A program made the translations under genes and the position numbers. A stretch of DNA of 64,000 nt. Source: Robertmurraya sp047302285. Its GTDB lineage: Bacteria > Bacillota > Bacilli > Bacillales > Cytobacillaceae. The notes beneath the pieces were generated by a model. The model searched no databases, had not been told where the DNA came from, and saw only the letters and a program-made list of their open reading frames with translations. The stretch lies in contig NZ_CP154845.1 of NCBI RefSeq assembly GCF_047302285.1, positions 4,092,001-4,156,000 on the forward strand, written 5' to 3'. Below are positions 41,662-50,579 of the stretch, in pieces; within the stretch, counting starts at the first letter, position 1, and the number at the start of each line of letters is the position of its first letter.

Positions 41662-41827
41662 GTAAAAACCCAAAAGCCGGTTTTTACCCGGTATAATCCA
41701 GTTACTGCTATTAATCAAGTTTGCGACGGCACTTTTCCCTTCCTCTTTTTTAGTTTATCGAGAGTAAAGAGATTAGATAACCAATTTTCATCCAAAAACA
41801 ACTTTGTAGCGAAAAGAGCCTTATATT
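41662..41827. repeat. dispersed ~160-bp intergenic element, copy 2
   Basis: Hairpin GTAAAAACC CAAAAGCC GGTTTTTAC (41662-41687), then CGACGGCACTTTTCCCTTCC, and at the end GTAGCGAAAAGAGCCTTATA. Order, orientation and length match copy 1 at 24740-24900. It lies 53 bp upstream of the prenyltransferase-fusion start. Confidence 0.8.
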
Positions 41828-41917
41828 TCCTATGTTATCTTATTGCTTTGCTATTTTAAAAATAACATCTTTTCGACCAGATGGTAAATGAAATACACTT
41901 TTGAGATGATAAAAATA

Positions 41918-41940
41918 GACCAGCAACTCCATGCTGGCCT
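41918..41940. terminator. hairpin terminator
   Basis: CCAGCA and TGCTGG pair around ACTCCA and run into CCTTTTAT on the plus strand; the minus strand continues TCTATTTTTA. On the minus strand it would end selO transcription after the intervening element. Confidence 0.6.
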
Positions 41941-42299
41941 TTTATCATATATTAACTAGGATCAAGAGGGTCCGCATTCATCAGTTGGGGGATCAGGTTA
42001 AGCTATCATGCTGATATATAGGCGGAGTAATTCCGCTTAATTAGCAAATATCATTCAAAGTAGCAGAAATAAAAGGAGAAATTCCGACTAATGACCCAAA
42101 AAATTCGAAAATAGAAGATTTTGTTCTTCATAAGTGGAAAATCTCCGCTTATTTACCCTTAGACGTGCTTCATTCTGTATTTAGCCGGAAAATCTCCGCT
42201 TATTATACTTCTGCTGGTTACTCGTTCAAGGACACTACATCTTATTTTAAAAGAGAAACCAATATAGCTGTCATTTCGGCGTGTATTTTAAGGAAAGCA
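41941..42299. repeat. ~360-bp intergenic element B, paralogue of 26585-26918
   Basis: Hairpin units at 42018, 42069, 42130 and 42181 (spacing 51, 61, 51). These match the four units of copy A in order, for example ATAGGCGGAGTAATTCCGCT against ATAGACGGACAAATTCCGCT. Copy B carries an extra ~24 bp (around 42250-42275) before the shared TCATTTCGGC end. It also begins right after a terminator hairpin. It fills most of the gap between selO and the prenyltransferase fusion. Confidence 0.82.
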
Positions 42300-42374
42300 A
42301 CTCAAAACGAAACTCACTATATCATTCGTAGCAATGCTTTCTCTCTGTATATAACAGTTTTTCCCAAGATCATT

Positions 42375-43850
42375 TTATGTCCCACAATAGGTTTGATAAG
42401 GTACGCCAGACGGCTCTGGAACCGTACAATATTCGTCATGTTCCGATGTGTGTTCATACGGTTTTTCTAACACTTTTAAAAGCTTATTCATCAGTGTAAA
42501 ATCACCTTGTTCCTCCGCAGCTTTTAACGCTTCTTCAACTCGATGATTCCGAGGAATAACAACGGGATTGCTTCTTTTCATTAATTGAATGGCGGATACT
42601 TTTGATTCCTCTTGACGTCCAAGCCTTCCTTGCCACTGCTCATACCATTTTGTGAATTCTTCCTTCCTGAATAAAACCGTTTCTTCAGGCTTCTCATCTG
42701 TTAAGAAACGAAATGTATTGGTAAAATCAGCGCGGTGCTTTTGCATCATACCAAGCAAGTCATCAATCAGTGATTCATCTTCTTTTTCCTCGTTAAACAG
42801 ACCTAATTTTGCCCTCATTCCCTGCAACCAGTATTGATGAAATAGCTTAGAATACATGGAAATCTCATGCTGAGCAATGTTCACCGCTTCATCCTGATCT
42901 TCATGAAGAAGTGGTATCAAAGCCTCAGCGAACCTCGCGAGATTCCATCCACCTATATATGGCTGGTTTCCATAAGCATAGCGCCCATCCCGATCAATCG
43001 AACTAAAGACGGTTGCAGGATCATACGTATCCATAAAAGCACATGGACCGTAATCAATCGTCTCTCCACTAATCGTCATATTGTCTGTATTCATGACTCC
43101 ATGAATAAAACCGACTAGTTGCCACTTGGCAATCAATTTCGCCTGACGCTTCATCGTTTCCTGGAGAAGTGACAGGTAAGGAGTTCCTTCCATATCAATA
43201 TTCGGATAATGACGTTGTATCGTGTAATCAGCTAAAGTACGAAGCTCATCTAAACTGCTCCAAGCAGCACCAAATTGAAAGGTTCCAACCCGAATATGAC
43301 TGGACGCAACCCGAGTTAAAATCGCTCCAGGCAGCCTCGTTTCTCGCAAAATGCTTTCACCTGTCGTCACGACTGCAAGACTGCGGGTTGTTGGAATTCC
43401 CAACCCATGCATCGCCTCACTAATGATGTATTCTCGAAGCATCGGTCCTAATGCCGCTCTTCCATCACCACCACGTGAATAAGGCGTTCGCCCAGAACCT
43501 TTTAGCTGAATATCTACACGTTCTCCGCTTGGAATGAGTTGTTCACCAAGTAACACAGCTCGACCGTCTCCAAGGCGATTAAAATGGCCAAATTGATGTC
43601 CAGCATAGGCCTGCGCTAAAGGCTCTGCTCCTTCTGGAATCTCATTTCCTGCAAAAATGGCAGCACCCTCCTCACTGTTCAATACAGCAGGATCGAGCCC
43701 TAGCTTTCCCGCCAATGAATCATTGAACACAATCATTTTAGGCGAACTAACTGGTACAGGATCTGTCCTTGTAAAAATCGATTCAGGTAGACGAGCATAG
43801 CTATTATCAAAATTCCAACCTGCTTCGTGCATCTCTTTTCCTTTACTCAT
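42375..43850 (-). CDS. selO: SelO (YdiU/UPF0061) protein adenylyltransferase pseudokinase
   Basis: A 491-residue protein matching SelO over its length. Motifs include AQAYAGHQFGHFNRLGDGRA, KGSGRTPYSRGGDGRAALG, FIHGVMNTDNMTISGETIDY and PCAFMDTYDP. SelO has a protein-kinase-like fold with inverted ATP orientation and transfers AMP to Ser, Thr or Tyr of target proteins, with a role in redox stress. No selenocysteine is present, as usual for bacteria. It starts with ATG behind AAAGGAGAAATA. Monocistronic. Confidence 0.93.
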   Translation of the reverse strand: MSKGKEMHEAGWNFDNSYARLPESIFTRTDPVPVSSPKMIVFNDSLAGKLGLDPAVLNSEEGAAIFAGNEIPEGAEPLAQAYAGHQFGHFNRLGDGRAVLLGEQLIPSGERVDIQLKGSGRTPYSRGGDGRAALGPMLREYIISEAMHGLGIPTTRSLAVVTTGESILRETRLPGAILTRVASSHIRVGTFQFGAAWSSLDELRTLADYTIQRHYPNIDMEGTPYLSLLQETMKRQAKLIAKWQLVGFIHGVMNTDNMTISGETIDYGPCAFMDTYDPATVFSSIDRDGRYAYGNQPYIGGWNLARFAEALIPLLHEDQDEAVNIAQHEISMYSKLFHQYWLQGMRAKLGLFNEEKEDESLIDDLLGMMQKHRADFTNTFRFLTDEKPEETVLFRKEEFTKWYEQWQGRLGRQEESKVSAIQLMKRSNPVVIPRNHRVEEALKAAEEQGDFTLMNKLLKVLEKPYEHTSEHDEYCTVPEPSGVPYQTYCGT

Positions 43851-43969
43851 TATTTCTCCTTTACGTATCTATGTCTTAATTTTTAGATTACCGAAAAATG
43901 ATCCGGAATGCTATTGGTTTGCTTTTCTATATAGTGTACGCATCTCATATTTTTTCAATTCGATCGAAA

Positions 43970-43997
43970 AATCTCCCAAGCATTTGCTCGAGAGATT
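43970..43997 (-). terminator. rho-independent terminator of nhaC
   Basis: AATCTC-TCGAGC pairs with GCTTGG-GAGATT (two wobble pairs) around AAAT, followed by TTTTCG on the minus strand. Confidence 0.75.
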
Positions 43998-44008
43998 TCT
44001 TCAAACCT

Positions 44009-45433
44009 TTATGCGCCGATTTCCTTTGCCTGAAGTCCAACTTTCTTTTCAGTCACTTCTTTTTCTGACATCGTAAATCCAGTAATTCCATATAGTAAAC
44101 TAAAAATAGGTGTGATCATGGCAAGAAAACAGAATGGAATATAAACAAATGGTGATACACCTAATGCTGCCGCTGTAAAGAGTCCACTTGCCGTCCAAGG
44201 AATTAACGAGCAACTTTGGGTAGCAGAATCCTCAATAATCCGCGAAAGATTCTCTGGTTTTAAATTAAACTTTTCATACATTGGTTTCATCAATGTTCCC
44301 GTCATAACAGCTCCAAACGAGAATGCTCCACCTATTCCCATCGTAAAGTATGAAATGATAATGGTCACAAACACCAGCATACCTTTATTTTTGATACGAC
44401 TTGTGACAGAGACAATAATTGTTTCAAGCACACCTGATTTTTGCAGCAAGCCTCCCAACCCGAGGGCAAATAAGAATAGTGCAATTAACGGAAGCATACT
44501 AGTCAGACCGCCCCTTTGTAAAAGGGTGTTTACCACTTCTATCCCTGACTCAACTACATATCCATCATATAAAACGGTTAGAACCCCATTCATATTTGCT
44601 CCTTGGTAAAGGAGCGCCACAACAGCTCCAGCAATTGAACCGATAAAAATGGAAGTAATTGCTGGTTGTTTGGAAATTAATAATCCGAAGAGAATGAGCA
44701 CAGGTATGATCGGAATGAGACCTAGATTAAAGTTCTCTGCTAAATAACCTGTCAATGCAGCAACTTCAGTTGATTTCGCCACTTGATTTCCATATCGGAA
44801 CCCCAACACTGTAAAAATAATCGCGGTGATGATATAGGCTGGAACTGTTGTCCATAACATATGCTTGATATGGTCCATTAAGTCTGCACCAACAACTGCA
44901 GCTGATAAGTTTGTACTATCTGACAAAGGAGACATTTTATCTCCAAAATAGGCTCCACTAATAACAGCACCTGCTGTCATGCCTACTGGAATGCCCAAAC
45001 TATGACCGACGCCCATCATCGCAATACCGGCCGTTCCCAATGTGGCCCATGATGAGCCTGTCGCAAGTGAGACAATTGAACAGAAAAGAAGGGTTGTGAC
45101 TAAAAAGAATTGAGGGGAAATGGATTGAATTCCGTAATAGATAATCGTCGGAACCGTTCCAGATATAATCCAAGAGCCAATTAAAACTCCAACTCCTAAA
45201 AGTATCATCGAAGGCTGTAACGCTTTTTTCATAGAAGCGAATATCTCTTCCTCTAACGTTTCATACGTATACCCTAATCTAAGTACAAACGGAATAATCG
45301 TTAACAATGCAATAAAAAGCATCATCTGAATGGAGGCTCCAAACCCAATCATCCCAATTGTAATAATAGCAATAACCATTAATAAAATGAAAATTGAATA
45401 GCCCAATGCAGGTCTTTTTAAGTCATGTTGCAT
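44009..45433 (-). CDS. nhaC: NhaC family Na+/H+ antiporter
   Basis: A 474-residue protein with eleven to twelve membrane spans. Family stretches include SLATGSSWATLGTAGIAMMGVG, ISGAYFGDKMSPLSDSTNL and EDSATQSCSLIPWTASG. NhaC antiporters exchange internal sodium for protons and are important for alkali and salt tolerance; related proteins exchange malate/lactate. I start at the ATG at 45433 behind AAAGGAGTGTTTTG; the codon before it is a TTG. It is monocistronic with its own terminator, and a 620-bp gene-free stretch lies upstream. Confidence 0.88.
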   Translation of the reverse strand: MQHDLKRPALGYSIFILLMVIAIITIGMIGFGASIQMMLFIALLTIIPFVLRLGYTYETLEEEIFASMKKALQPSMILLGVGVLIGSWIISGTVPTIIYYGIQSISPQFFLVTTLLFCSIVSLATGSSWATLGTAGIAMMGVGHSLGIPVGMTAGAVISGAYFGDKMSPLSDSTNLSAAVVGADLMDHIKHMLWTTVPAYIITAIIFTVLGFRYGNQVAKSTEVAALTGYLAENFNLGLIPIIPVLILFGLLISKQPAITSIFIGSIAGAVVALLYQGANMNGVLTVLYDGYVVESGIEVVNTLLQRGGLTSMLPLIALFLFALGLGGLLQKSGVLETIIVSVTSRIKNKGMLVFVTIIISYFTMGIGGAFSFGAVMTGTLMKPMYEKFNLKPENLSRIIEDSATQSCSLIPWTASGLFTAAALGVSPFVYIPFCFLAMITPIFSLLYGITGFTMSEKEVTEKKVGLQAKEIGA

Positions 45434-46056
45434 CAAAACACTCCTTTTTAATTTACACTGGTTTTTTAACCAATATTATTTCGTAAAATGTTCGGAAGGC
45501 GACCTTTCCACCTTCTTTGTGGGTCAGAGGTACAACTTTTCGCTTCCCCTTTATTGTTTTTGAGAAAAATGGACAATTAAATGTACCCGCTCTTATTCAA
45601 AAGAAACATTATTTGTAAAAAAGAAAAAGTAATGCGAGAGATTTCCACGTGAAATCGAAAGGAAACTTCCGAGGTAGCTACCAACGGTTTAATTTTCGGA
45701 ATATACAGATATTTTATCAAATTATTCTGCTTTTATAAAATCGGCTGTGCTCCAATCATGTACGATATCTAATTATATAAACGTTTGAGCGTATCCATAT
45801 CTAACTCGTTCTAATATTTTGGGTAGATATCCTTCTTAATACTCTGTAATCCTCCATCATGGGGATATTCACTGTTAGATTTTCTTACAAACGTACAGGT
45901 GATTCTAGTTTGAGGTAGATTTCGGACTGTTTGGACTACTAAACTCGGATATTTATCCTAAATACAGAGTAATTCAAACAGCTTATGCTCCTAAACTCTG
46001 TTATCTATCCGAATATGTACGGATTTCAAGAACGCCCAACTTGTGCTCGGATCAGG
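45434..46056. other. gene-free stretch upstream of nhaC
   Basis: No supported gene. Near 45484-45590 there is a degraded match to the ~160-bp dispersed element (ACTTTTCGCTTCCCC and TTATTGTTTTTGAG resemble copy 3). At 45946-46011 CGGATA pairs with TATCCG, enclosing ACAGAGT paired with ACTCTGT around a 24-nt loop. The rest is AT-rich sequence in which I see no clear signal. Confidence 0.5.
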
Positions 46057-46140
46057 ATTGCGGGTGATTTTGGGTTTATTGGTAGGGTTTCTGAATTTAT
46101 TGCGGGGGTTTGAGGCATTATTGCGGATCTCATGAATGCC
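46057..46140. repeat. 21-bp-phased direct repeat, four units
   Basis: Units start at 46057, 46078, 46099 and 46120, exactly 21 bp apart: ATTGCGGGTGATTTTGGG, ATTGGTAGGGTTTCTGAA, ATTGCGGGGGTTTGAGGC, ATTGCGGATCTCATGAAT. On the minus strand an open frame crosses it and shows a seven-residue periodicity (RNP/NKP), which follows from the DNA repeat; I do not call it a gene. Confidence 0.75.
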
Positions 46141-46221
46141 AGCTCTGTGCTCGAATCCAGTAGCTTGATGTTTGCGATTCATGATCAACCAAATCATAAT
46201 TTTCTGACCGTTTATCAAATT

Positions 46222-46254
46222 AAAAAACTCGACCCCCATTAAGGAGGACCGAGT
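46222..46254 (-). terminator. terminator of the phosphonate importer operon
   Basis: ACTCGGTCC and GGGGTCGAGT pair with wobble positions around a short loop and are followed by six T residues on the minus strand, just after the last phnE stop. Confidence 0.7.
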
Positions 46255-46262
46255 AATCATAT

Positions 46263-47123
46263 TTATCCATTCACCTTTAGCTTCTTTTTAAACCTCGTTG
46301 CAATGACTTCTAATAAAATCGCTACAGCTAAAATAAAGAAGGTGATGGTTCCAATTTCTCGAATGTCTAAATAGAAATTGCTTGCCATGAACATATCAAA
46401 ACCAATTCCACCTGCACCAGCTGCAGCTCCCATCGCAACGGCAACGGCAAAGTTGATTTCAAAACGAAGGAATGTCCAAGAAATCATATAAGTAAGAGAC
46501 GATGGAATGACCGCTTGGAAAATAATTTGCCAAAAGTTTGCTCCGCTCGCCTGCAGAGCTTCAATAACGCCCTTATCCAATTCCTCAAACGACTCCGAAT
46601 AAGCTTTTACTAAGTAACTAACTGAGTGAAATGTCATTCCAATGACTGCAGCAACACTGCCAAGACCAGCTGCAACGGCAAAAATTAACACCCAAAGCAC
46701 GGTCGGAACCGCCCGGATGAAGGCAACCGTCCCTTTAATAACAGCAGATACCCGCTTGGAGGTTAAATTCTCGGCAGCTAATAAACCAAGGAAAACGGCA
46801 ATGATGGCGCCGAACAATGTCGTTAAGAATGCAAGACCTAACGTTACAAAAACCTGCTGGAAGGCATGTGTGAAGGTAAAATGTTTAAAATGTGGTTCGA
46901 AAAACATCGCCTTTAAGTTTGCCAATGTCGCAAGCACTGCCTCTCCGAAATCAAGTTCTTTATAGTCAAAGCTAATAAAGGCAAATACCGTTAAAAACAC
47001 TAATGCAAACAGGGTGATACGCATGACGATGGTTGATTTCGTCAACGATTTAATTTTAATTCGTTTCGTTGATTTTGACTTGAGCAGTTGCTCTCCTGTG
47101 ACGACTTGCTCATTCGCTTCCAT
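46263..47123 (-). CDS. phnE: phosphonate ABC transporter permease, second PhnE
   Basis: A 286-residue permease with about six spans. The cytoplasmic coupling loop reads EALQASGANFWQIIFQAVIPSS, typical of PhnE. The N-terminal ~35 residues are charged (KSKSTKRIKIKSLTKS) and cytoplasmic. Its start overlaps the stop of the first phnE by one base (TAATG) and is preceded by AAGGAGGG. With the other permease it probably forms a heterodimer for phosphonate import. It is last in the operon. Confidence 0.9.
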   Translation of the reverse strand: MEANEQVVTGEQLLKSKSTKRIKIKSLTKSTIVMRITLFALVFLTVFAFISFDYKELDFGEAVLATLANLKAMFFEPHFKHFTFTHAFQQVFVTLGLAFLTTLFGAIIAVFLGLLAAENLTSKRVSAVIKGTVAFIRAVPTVLWVLIFAVAAGLGSVAAVIGMTFHSVSYLVKAYSESFEELDKGVIEALQASGANFWQIIFQAVIPSSLTYMISWTFLRFEINFAVAVAMGAAAGAGGIGFDMFMASNFYLDIREIGTITFFILAVAILLEVIATRFKKKLKVNG

Positions 47124-47908
47124 TATAGAATCACCCTCCTTACGTAATTTGATATGGTTTCAATGAAGAGAATGGCGATGATAATGGTGACGACAACAAG
47201 CGAGGCGATATCGTAATTTAAACTCTTATAATATAAATTGAAGGTAAAGCCAATCCCCGAACCAGTTAGGAGACCAATTAATGTAGCGCTTCGTATATTC
47301 GTCTCAATCATAAACAGTATCCAGCTAATCATCTGTGGAACACTTGATGGAATCACCGATTGAGAAATAATTGAAAAATAACTTGCACCAGTTGCTCTTA
47401 ATGCTTCGACTGAGCCACTACTTGCCTCATCTATGGTTTCCATAAAGGCTCTTGTCAAAAAGCCAAATGAACCGAAGAATAGGGCAAAATAACCTGTTAA
47501 GGAGCTTTGCCCAAAAGAGAAGAGCAAAATCATTGCCCAAGCAGCAACATCAATATTACGAAAAACTGTGGCAATCGCACGACTTATGCTTCCGAAAAAG
47601 GCGTTGACACGAGTCGTATTGGAGCCCATCACAGCAAAAAACAAAGCAAATATTGCTCCAATCGTCGTGGCAGCAATCGAAACCAAAAGTGTTTCCATCA
47701 AACTTTTCAAAATGCCAGGAAGCCTTGATAATGATTCCTGTGTTGGATAAAAATTACCTAAAGCCCATGTGACTGCACGAGGAAGGGATTCGAAACCTTT
47801 GACCACATTGTACTCTGTAATAACAATCGCACCGAACGTTATAGCACCAAGGATAAGAAGGAACCCGAGCGAATTCCGTCTCTTTTTTGCAAAAAAATCA
47901 GCTTGCAT
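47123..47908 (-). CDS. phnE: phosphonate ABC transporter permease, first PhnE
   Basis: A 261-residue permease of the PhnE family with about six spans. The coupling loop reads EALRATGASYFSIISQSVIPSS, closely resembling that of the next gene. The gene overlaps phnC by 11 bp and the second phnE by one base, so translation is coupled throughout. Two distinct PhnE subunits are common in Gram-positive phosphonate importers. It starts with ATG behind AGGAGGCATCC. Confidence 0.9.
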   Translation of the reverse strand: MQADFFAKKRRNSLGFLLILGAITFGAIVITEYNVVKGFESLPRAVTWALGNFYPTQESLSRLPGILKSLMETLLVSIAATTIGAIFALFFAVMGSNTTRVNAFFGSISRAIATVFRNIDVAAWAMILLFSFGQSSLTGYFALFFGSFGFLTRAFMETIDEASSGSVEALRATGASYFSIISQSVIPSSVPQMISWILFMIETNIRSATLIGLLTGSGIGFTFNLYYKSLNYDIASLVVVTIIIAILFIETISNYVRRVIL

Positions 47909-48686
47909 GGATGCCTCCTATATCAAAAATAAGATCTTCAGCTTCCGAACCGTAAATACGCTGAATATCTTCTTTTGTAATATCTTTCGGACTCCCGTTA
48001 AAGACGACCTGACCTTGATTAACTCCGATGATTTTATCAGAGTATTTTAAGGCAACATCTACTTGATGTAGATTGACGATAACCGTAATCCCCATTTTCG
48101 TTGAAATGGTTCGAAGATGATCCATAATCGTTTTCGCTGAGTTTGGATCTAATGACGCAATCGGCTCATCACACAGTAACATCCGTGGATTTTGAATAAG
48201 AGCACGGGCAATACCTACACGCTGCTTTTGTCCACCACTTAATTGGTCTGCACGCTTGTAAATATGTTCTTCTAACCCCAGCATCGATAAAATATGAACG
48301 GCCTGCTCCTTCTCTTCCTGGTTATAAATACCAAGAACGCCTGCAATCGTTGATTTTTTCCCTAAAATCCCATGAAGCGTATTCTCAATCACACTTAAAC
48401 GATTGACTAAGTTATAGTGTTGGAAAATCATTCCGATCCTTGTCCGTACCATTTTCAATTCTTTCTTCTTCATATTCATCACGTTCATGTTATCAAAGGT
48501 TATTTCCCCGCTTGATGCATCAATCATTCGATTGATACAGCGAAGGAGAGTTGATTTCCCCGCTCCAGATGGACCGATGATTGATACAAACTCTCCTTCA
48601 TTGACGGAGAAGTTAACATCTGATAACGCCTGTGTCTCATTCCCAAATTGTTTGGATACATGATTGACTTCTAAAAGGGCTGTCAT
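47898..48686 (-). CDS. phnC: phosphonate ABC transporter ATP-binding protein
   Basis: A 262-residue ABC ATPase. Walker A GPSGAGKST, Q-loop in IFQHYNLVNRLSV, signature LSGGQKQR, Walker B LLCDEPIASLDPN and H-loop VNLHQVDVA are all intact. The LVNRLSVIENTLHG stretch is characteristic of PhnC. It is cotranscribed after phnD (26 bp gap) and overlaps phnE by 11 bp. It starts with ATG behind AAGGAGAGTTAACCG. Confidence 0.93.
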   Translation of the reverse strand: MTALLEVNHVSKQFGNETQALSDVNFSVNEGEFVSIIGPSGAGKSTLLRCINRMIDASSGEITFDNMNVMNMKKKELKMVRTRIGMIFQHYNLVNRLSVIENTLHGILGKKSTIAGVLGIYNQEEKEQAVHILSMLGLEEHIYKRADQLSGGQKQRVGIARALIQNPRMLLCDEPIASLDPNSAKTIMDHLRTISTKMGITVIVNLHQVDVALKYSDKIIGVNQGQVVFNGSPKDITKEDIQRIYGSEAEDLIFDIGGIHAS

Positions 48687-48712
48687 CGGTTAACTCTCCT
48701 TATTTAATATGA

Positions 48713-49753
48713 TTATTTTGAAAGCTCACGAATCGGGTTGAACCACGCATCCTCTACTTCTACTAAACGCTCGTCAGCTGTTTTACTAAATAATCCTGAG
48801 AACTCAGAATCCTCTGGGACGAACACTTTTTCGTTGTTAACAATGTCATCAGATGTCATAACTTCAAGAAGTTGCGCTTGTAGATCTTCACTTAAATTAT
48901 CTGTATTGATAACAAATGGAGCATTTAAAACTGGTGTTACAGAAATAAGAATGTATTCTTTTCCAGTTACTGTGTTAAATGGTTCAGCAGCATCGTCCTT
49001 TACTCGGTAAACCGCACCTGGTCGATTTTCTTCACCATCAACAAGTTCTACATAGTTGTTTACACAAGTATCACAGAAAGCAGCTACATCAACTTTTCCA
49101 GATAAAAGATTAACAGCAGAACCTTGGTGAGACCCACCGTATAATACTTCCGTAAAGAATTTGTCTGAACCGCCTTCTAGTAAATCATCAGCTACTAAAT
49201 CACTAAACTCTGATTTTTCACTAAAATAATCAACGATTCCTGTTGAAGGAACTTTGAATCCTGAAGTAGAACTGTTTGATACGAATGAGAATTTTTTCCC
49301 TTGAATATTATCGATAGCGAAGTTGTCACCATCTTTATACTGATCTGCATTATCCTTTTCTACCGCTAACCAGCTATAATATACTGCGTCATCTAATGTA
49401 CCAGAAGCACCTGTTGGAACTACTAGTGGTTGAACCTTATCATTTTTGTTATTTGCCTCTATGTAACCTTGAGCTCCTAAGAAAGCCATATCTGCATTTC
49501 CATTAGCAACTGCTTCAATCGCAACGATATAATCTGTTGTTGTTTGATGCTTAACTGTTTTCCCTGTCTTCTCTTCGATAACTTTACCAATTTCATCACG
49601 TGCTTCTGTCAAATCAGCTCCAGATTCGTTCGGTAGCCAAGCGATGGTGATCTCGTCTTTATCCGATCCTCCAGCTGAAGAGGAACAACCAGCAACGAAT
49701 AGTGCGACTAAAGAAAGTAATAACAATAACGATAACGATAACGATTTCTTCAT
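48713..49753 (-). CDS. phnD: phosphonate ABC transporter substrate-binding lipoprotein
   Basis: A 346-residue lipoprotein with lipobox VAGC and Cys23. It matches PhnD-type binding proteins: TIAWLPNESGADLTEARDEI near the start, ANGNADMAFLGAQGYIEANN and the serine/threonine-rich ligand loop FVSNSSTSGFKVPS. I start at the ATG at 49753, behind GGTGAGGAGATTTAAA, instead of an upstream in-frame codon. The 87 bp between phnL and phnD contain TTGACA on the minus strand (49807-49812) without a convincing -10, so a separate promoter is possible but unproven. Confidence 0.92.
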   Translation of the reverse strand: MKKSLSLSLLLLLSLVALFVAGCSSSAGGSDKDEITIAWLPNESGADLTEARDEIGKVIEEKTGKTVKHQTTTDYIVAIEAVANGNADMAFLGAQGYIEANNKNDKVQPLVVPTGASGTLDDAVYYSWLAVEKDNADQYKDGDNFAIDNIQGKKFSFVSNSSTSGFKVPSTGIVDYFSEKSEFSDLVADDLLEGGSDKFFTEVLYGGSHQGSAVNLLSGKVDVAAFCDTCVNNYVELVDGEENRPGAVYRVKDDAAEPFNTVTGKEYILISVTPVLNAPFVINTDNLSEDLQAQLLEVMTSDDIVNNEKVFVPEDSEFSGLFSKTADERLVEVEDAWFNPIRELSK

Positions 49754-49840
49754 TTTAAATCTCCTCACCTTTTAATTTATTTCCCTTTATTACTATATCT
49801 AGTAAATGTCAATCTACCATTAATGCAATATTTAGAATTG

Positions 49841-50560
49841 TTAAGAATCAGTAAACTTAGGAAAATCTGAGAAGACTCCATTTTGCATATTGTACTCTCG
49901 GTCACATAGATTGTTCATAAATTCGAGGTCGTGGAAAATCCCTAGCATGGTCGTACCTTCATTCATTAATTGTTCAATGAGTTGCTTCACCTTTACCTTT
50001 GAATCATGATCTAGACTTGCTGTTGGTTCATCTAATAGGAGTAACCGAGGTTTTTTGACCATTGCTCTAGCAATATTTAATCTTAGTTTTTCTCCTCCAG
50101 AAAAAGTTGTCGGGTAACTATCCCATAATTCTTCAGCAAGTTCAAAATGGGCAAGAATTTTTCCTGTTTCTCTTTCGGCGAACTCTTGATTTTCATTCAT
50201 TTCTAGTATTGCCTGGGTGACAAGTTGCCTTGCTGTTGTTCTTGGCATCACATTTAAAAATTGAGAAACATAACCAATCTCGTGCTTCCTCAAATAGAGC
50301 ATTTGGCGCTCCGTGGCGTTAGCTAAATTGAGCGCTCCAAACTTTTTCGAATGGTACCAAATGCTGCCTTCTTGGATTCGATACGTCCCATAAATACATT
50401 TTAAAATCGTCGACTTCCCACTGCCGCTTTTTCCAGTAATCCCAACGAATTCCCCTTCTTTCAACTCAATATCTACGTGACTGACTGCACGGATATGTTT
50501 ACCAAGATTATGAAGATCGAATGATTTCGATAATCCTTGAATTTCTAAAATGGGCTCCAT
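49841..50560 (-). CDS. phnL: C-P lyase complex ABC-type protein PhnL
   Basis: A 239-residue ABC ATPase-like protein: Walker A GKSGSGKST, signature FSGGEKLR, Walker B LLLLDEPTASLDHD. PhnL proteins have the ABC fold but belong to the C-P lyase machinery, where PhnI, G, H and L make the ribose triphosphonate intermediate. I start at the ATG at 50560 behind AAGGAAGGTGAGCAG; a longer in-frame reading overlaps the end of phnM and is rejected. It follows phnM by 19 bp. Confidence 0.9.
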   Translation of the reverse strand: MEPILEIQGLSKSFDLHNLGKHIRAVSHVDIELKEGEFVGITGKSGSGKSTILKCIYGTYRIQEGSIWYHSKKFGALNLANATERQMLYLRKHEIGYVSQFLNVMPRTTARQLVTQAILEMNENQEFAERETGKILAHFELAEELWDSYPTTFSGGEKLRLNIARAMVKKPRLLLLDEPTASLDHDSKVKVKQLIEQLMNEGTTMLGIFHDLEFMNNLCDREYNMQNGVFSDFPKFTDS

Positions 50561-50579
50561 CTGCTCACCTTCCTTCACA

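Noticed and set aside
45991..46260. Minus-strand frame of 89 codons with a seven-residue repeat
   Set aside because: The periodicity comes from a 21-bp DNA repeat also present in a non-coding form at 37605-37667; the frame overlaps the importer terminator and lacks a good start.
47507..47750. Plus-strand frames opposite the phnE genes
   Set aside because: They are antisense shadows of well-supported permease genes and lack ribosome binding sites.
49754..49840. PhoP box and promoter before phnD
   Set aside because: TTGACA and TTAACA-like hexamers with roughly 11-bp spacing can be picked out, but most repeats deviate from the consensus and no good -10 follows TTGACA.
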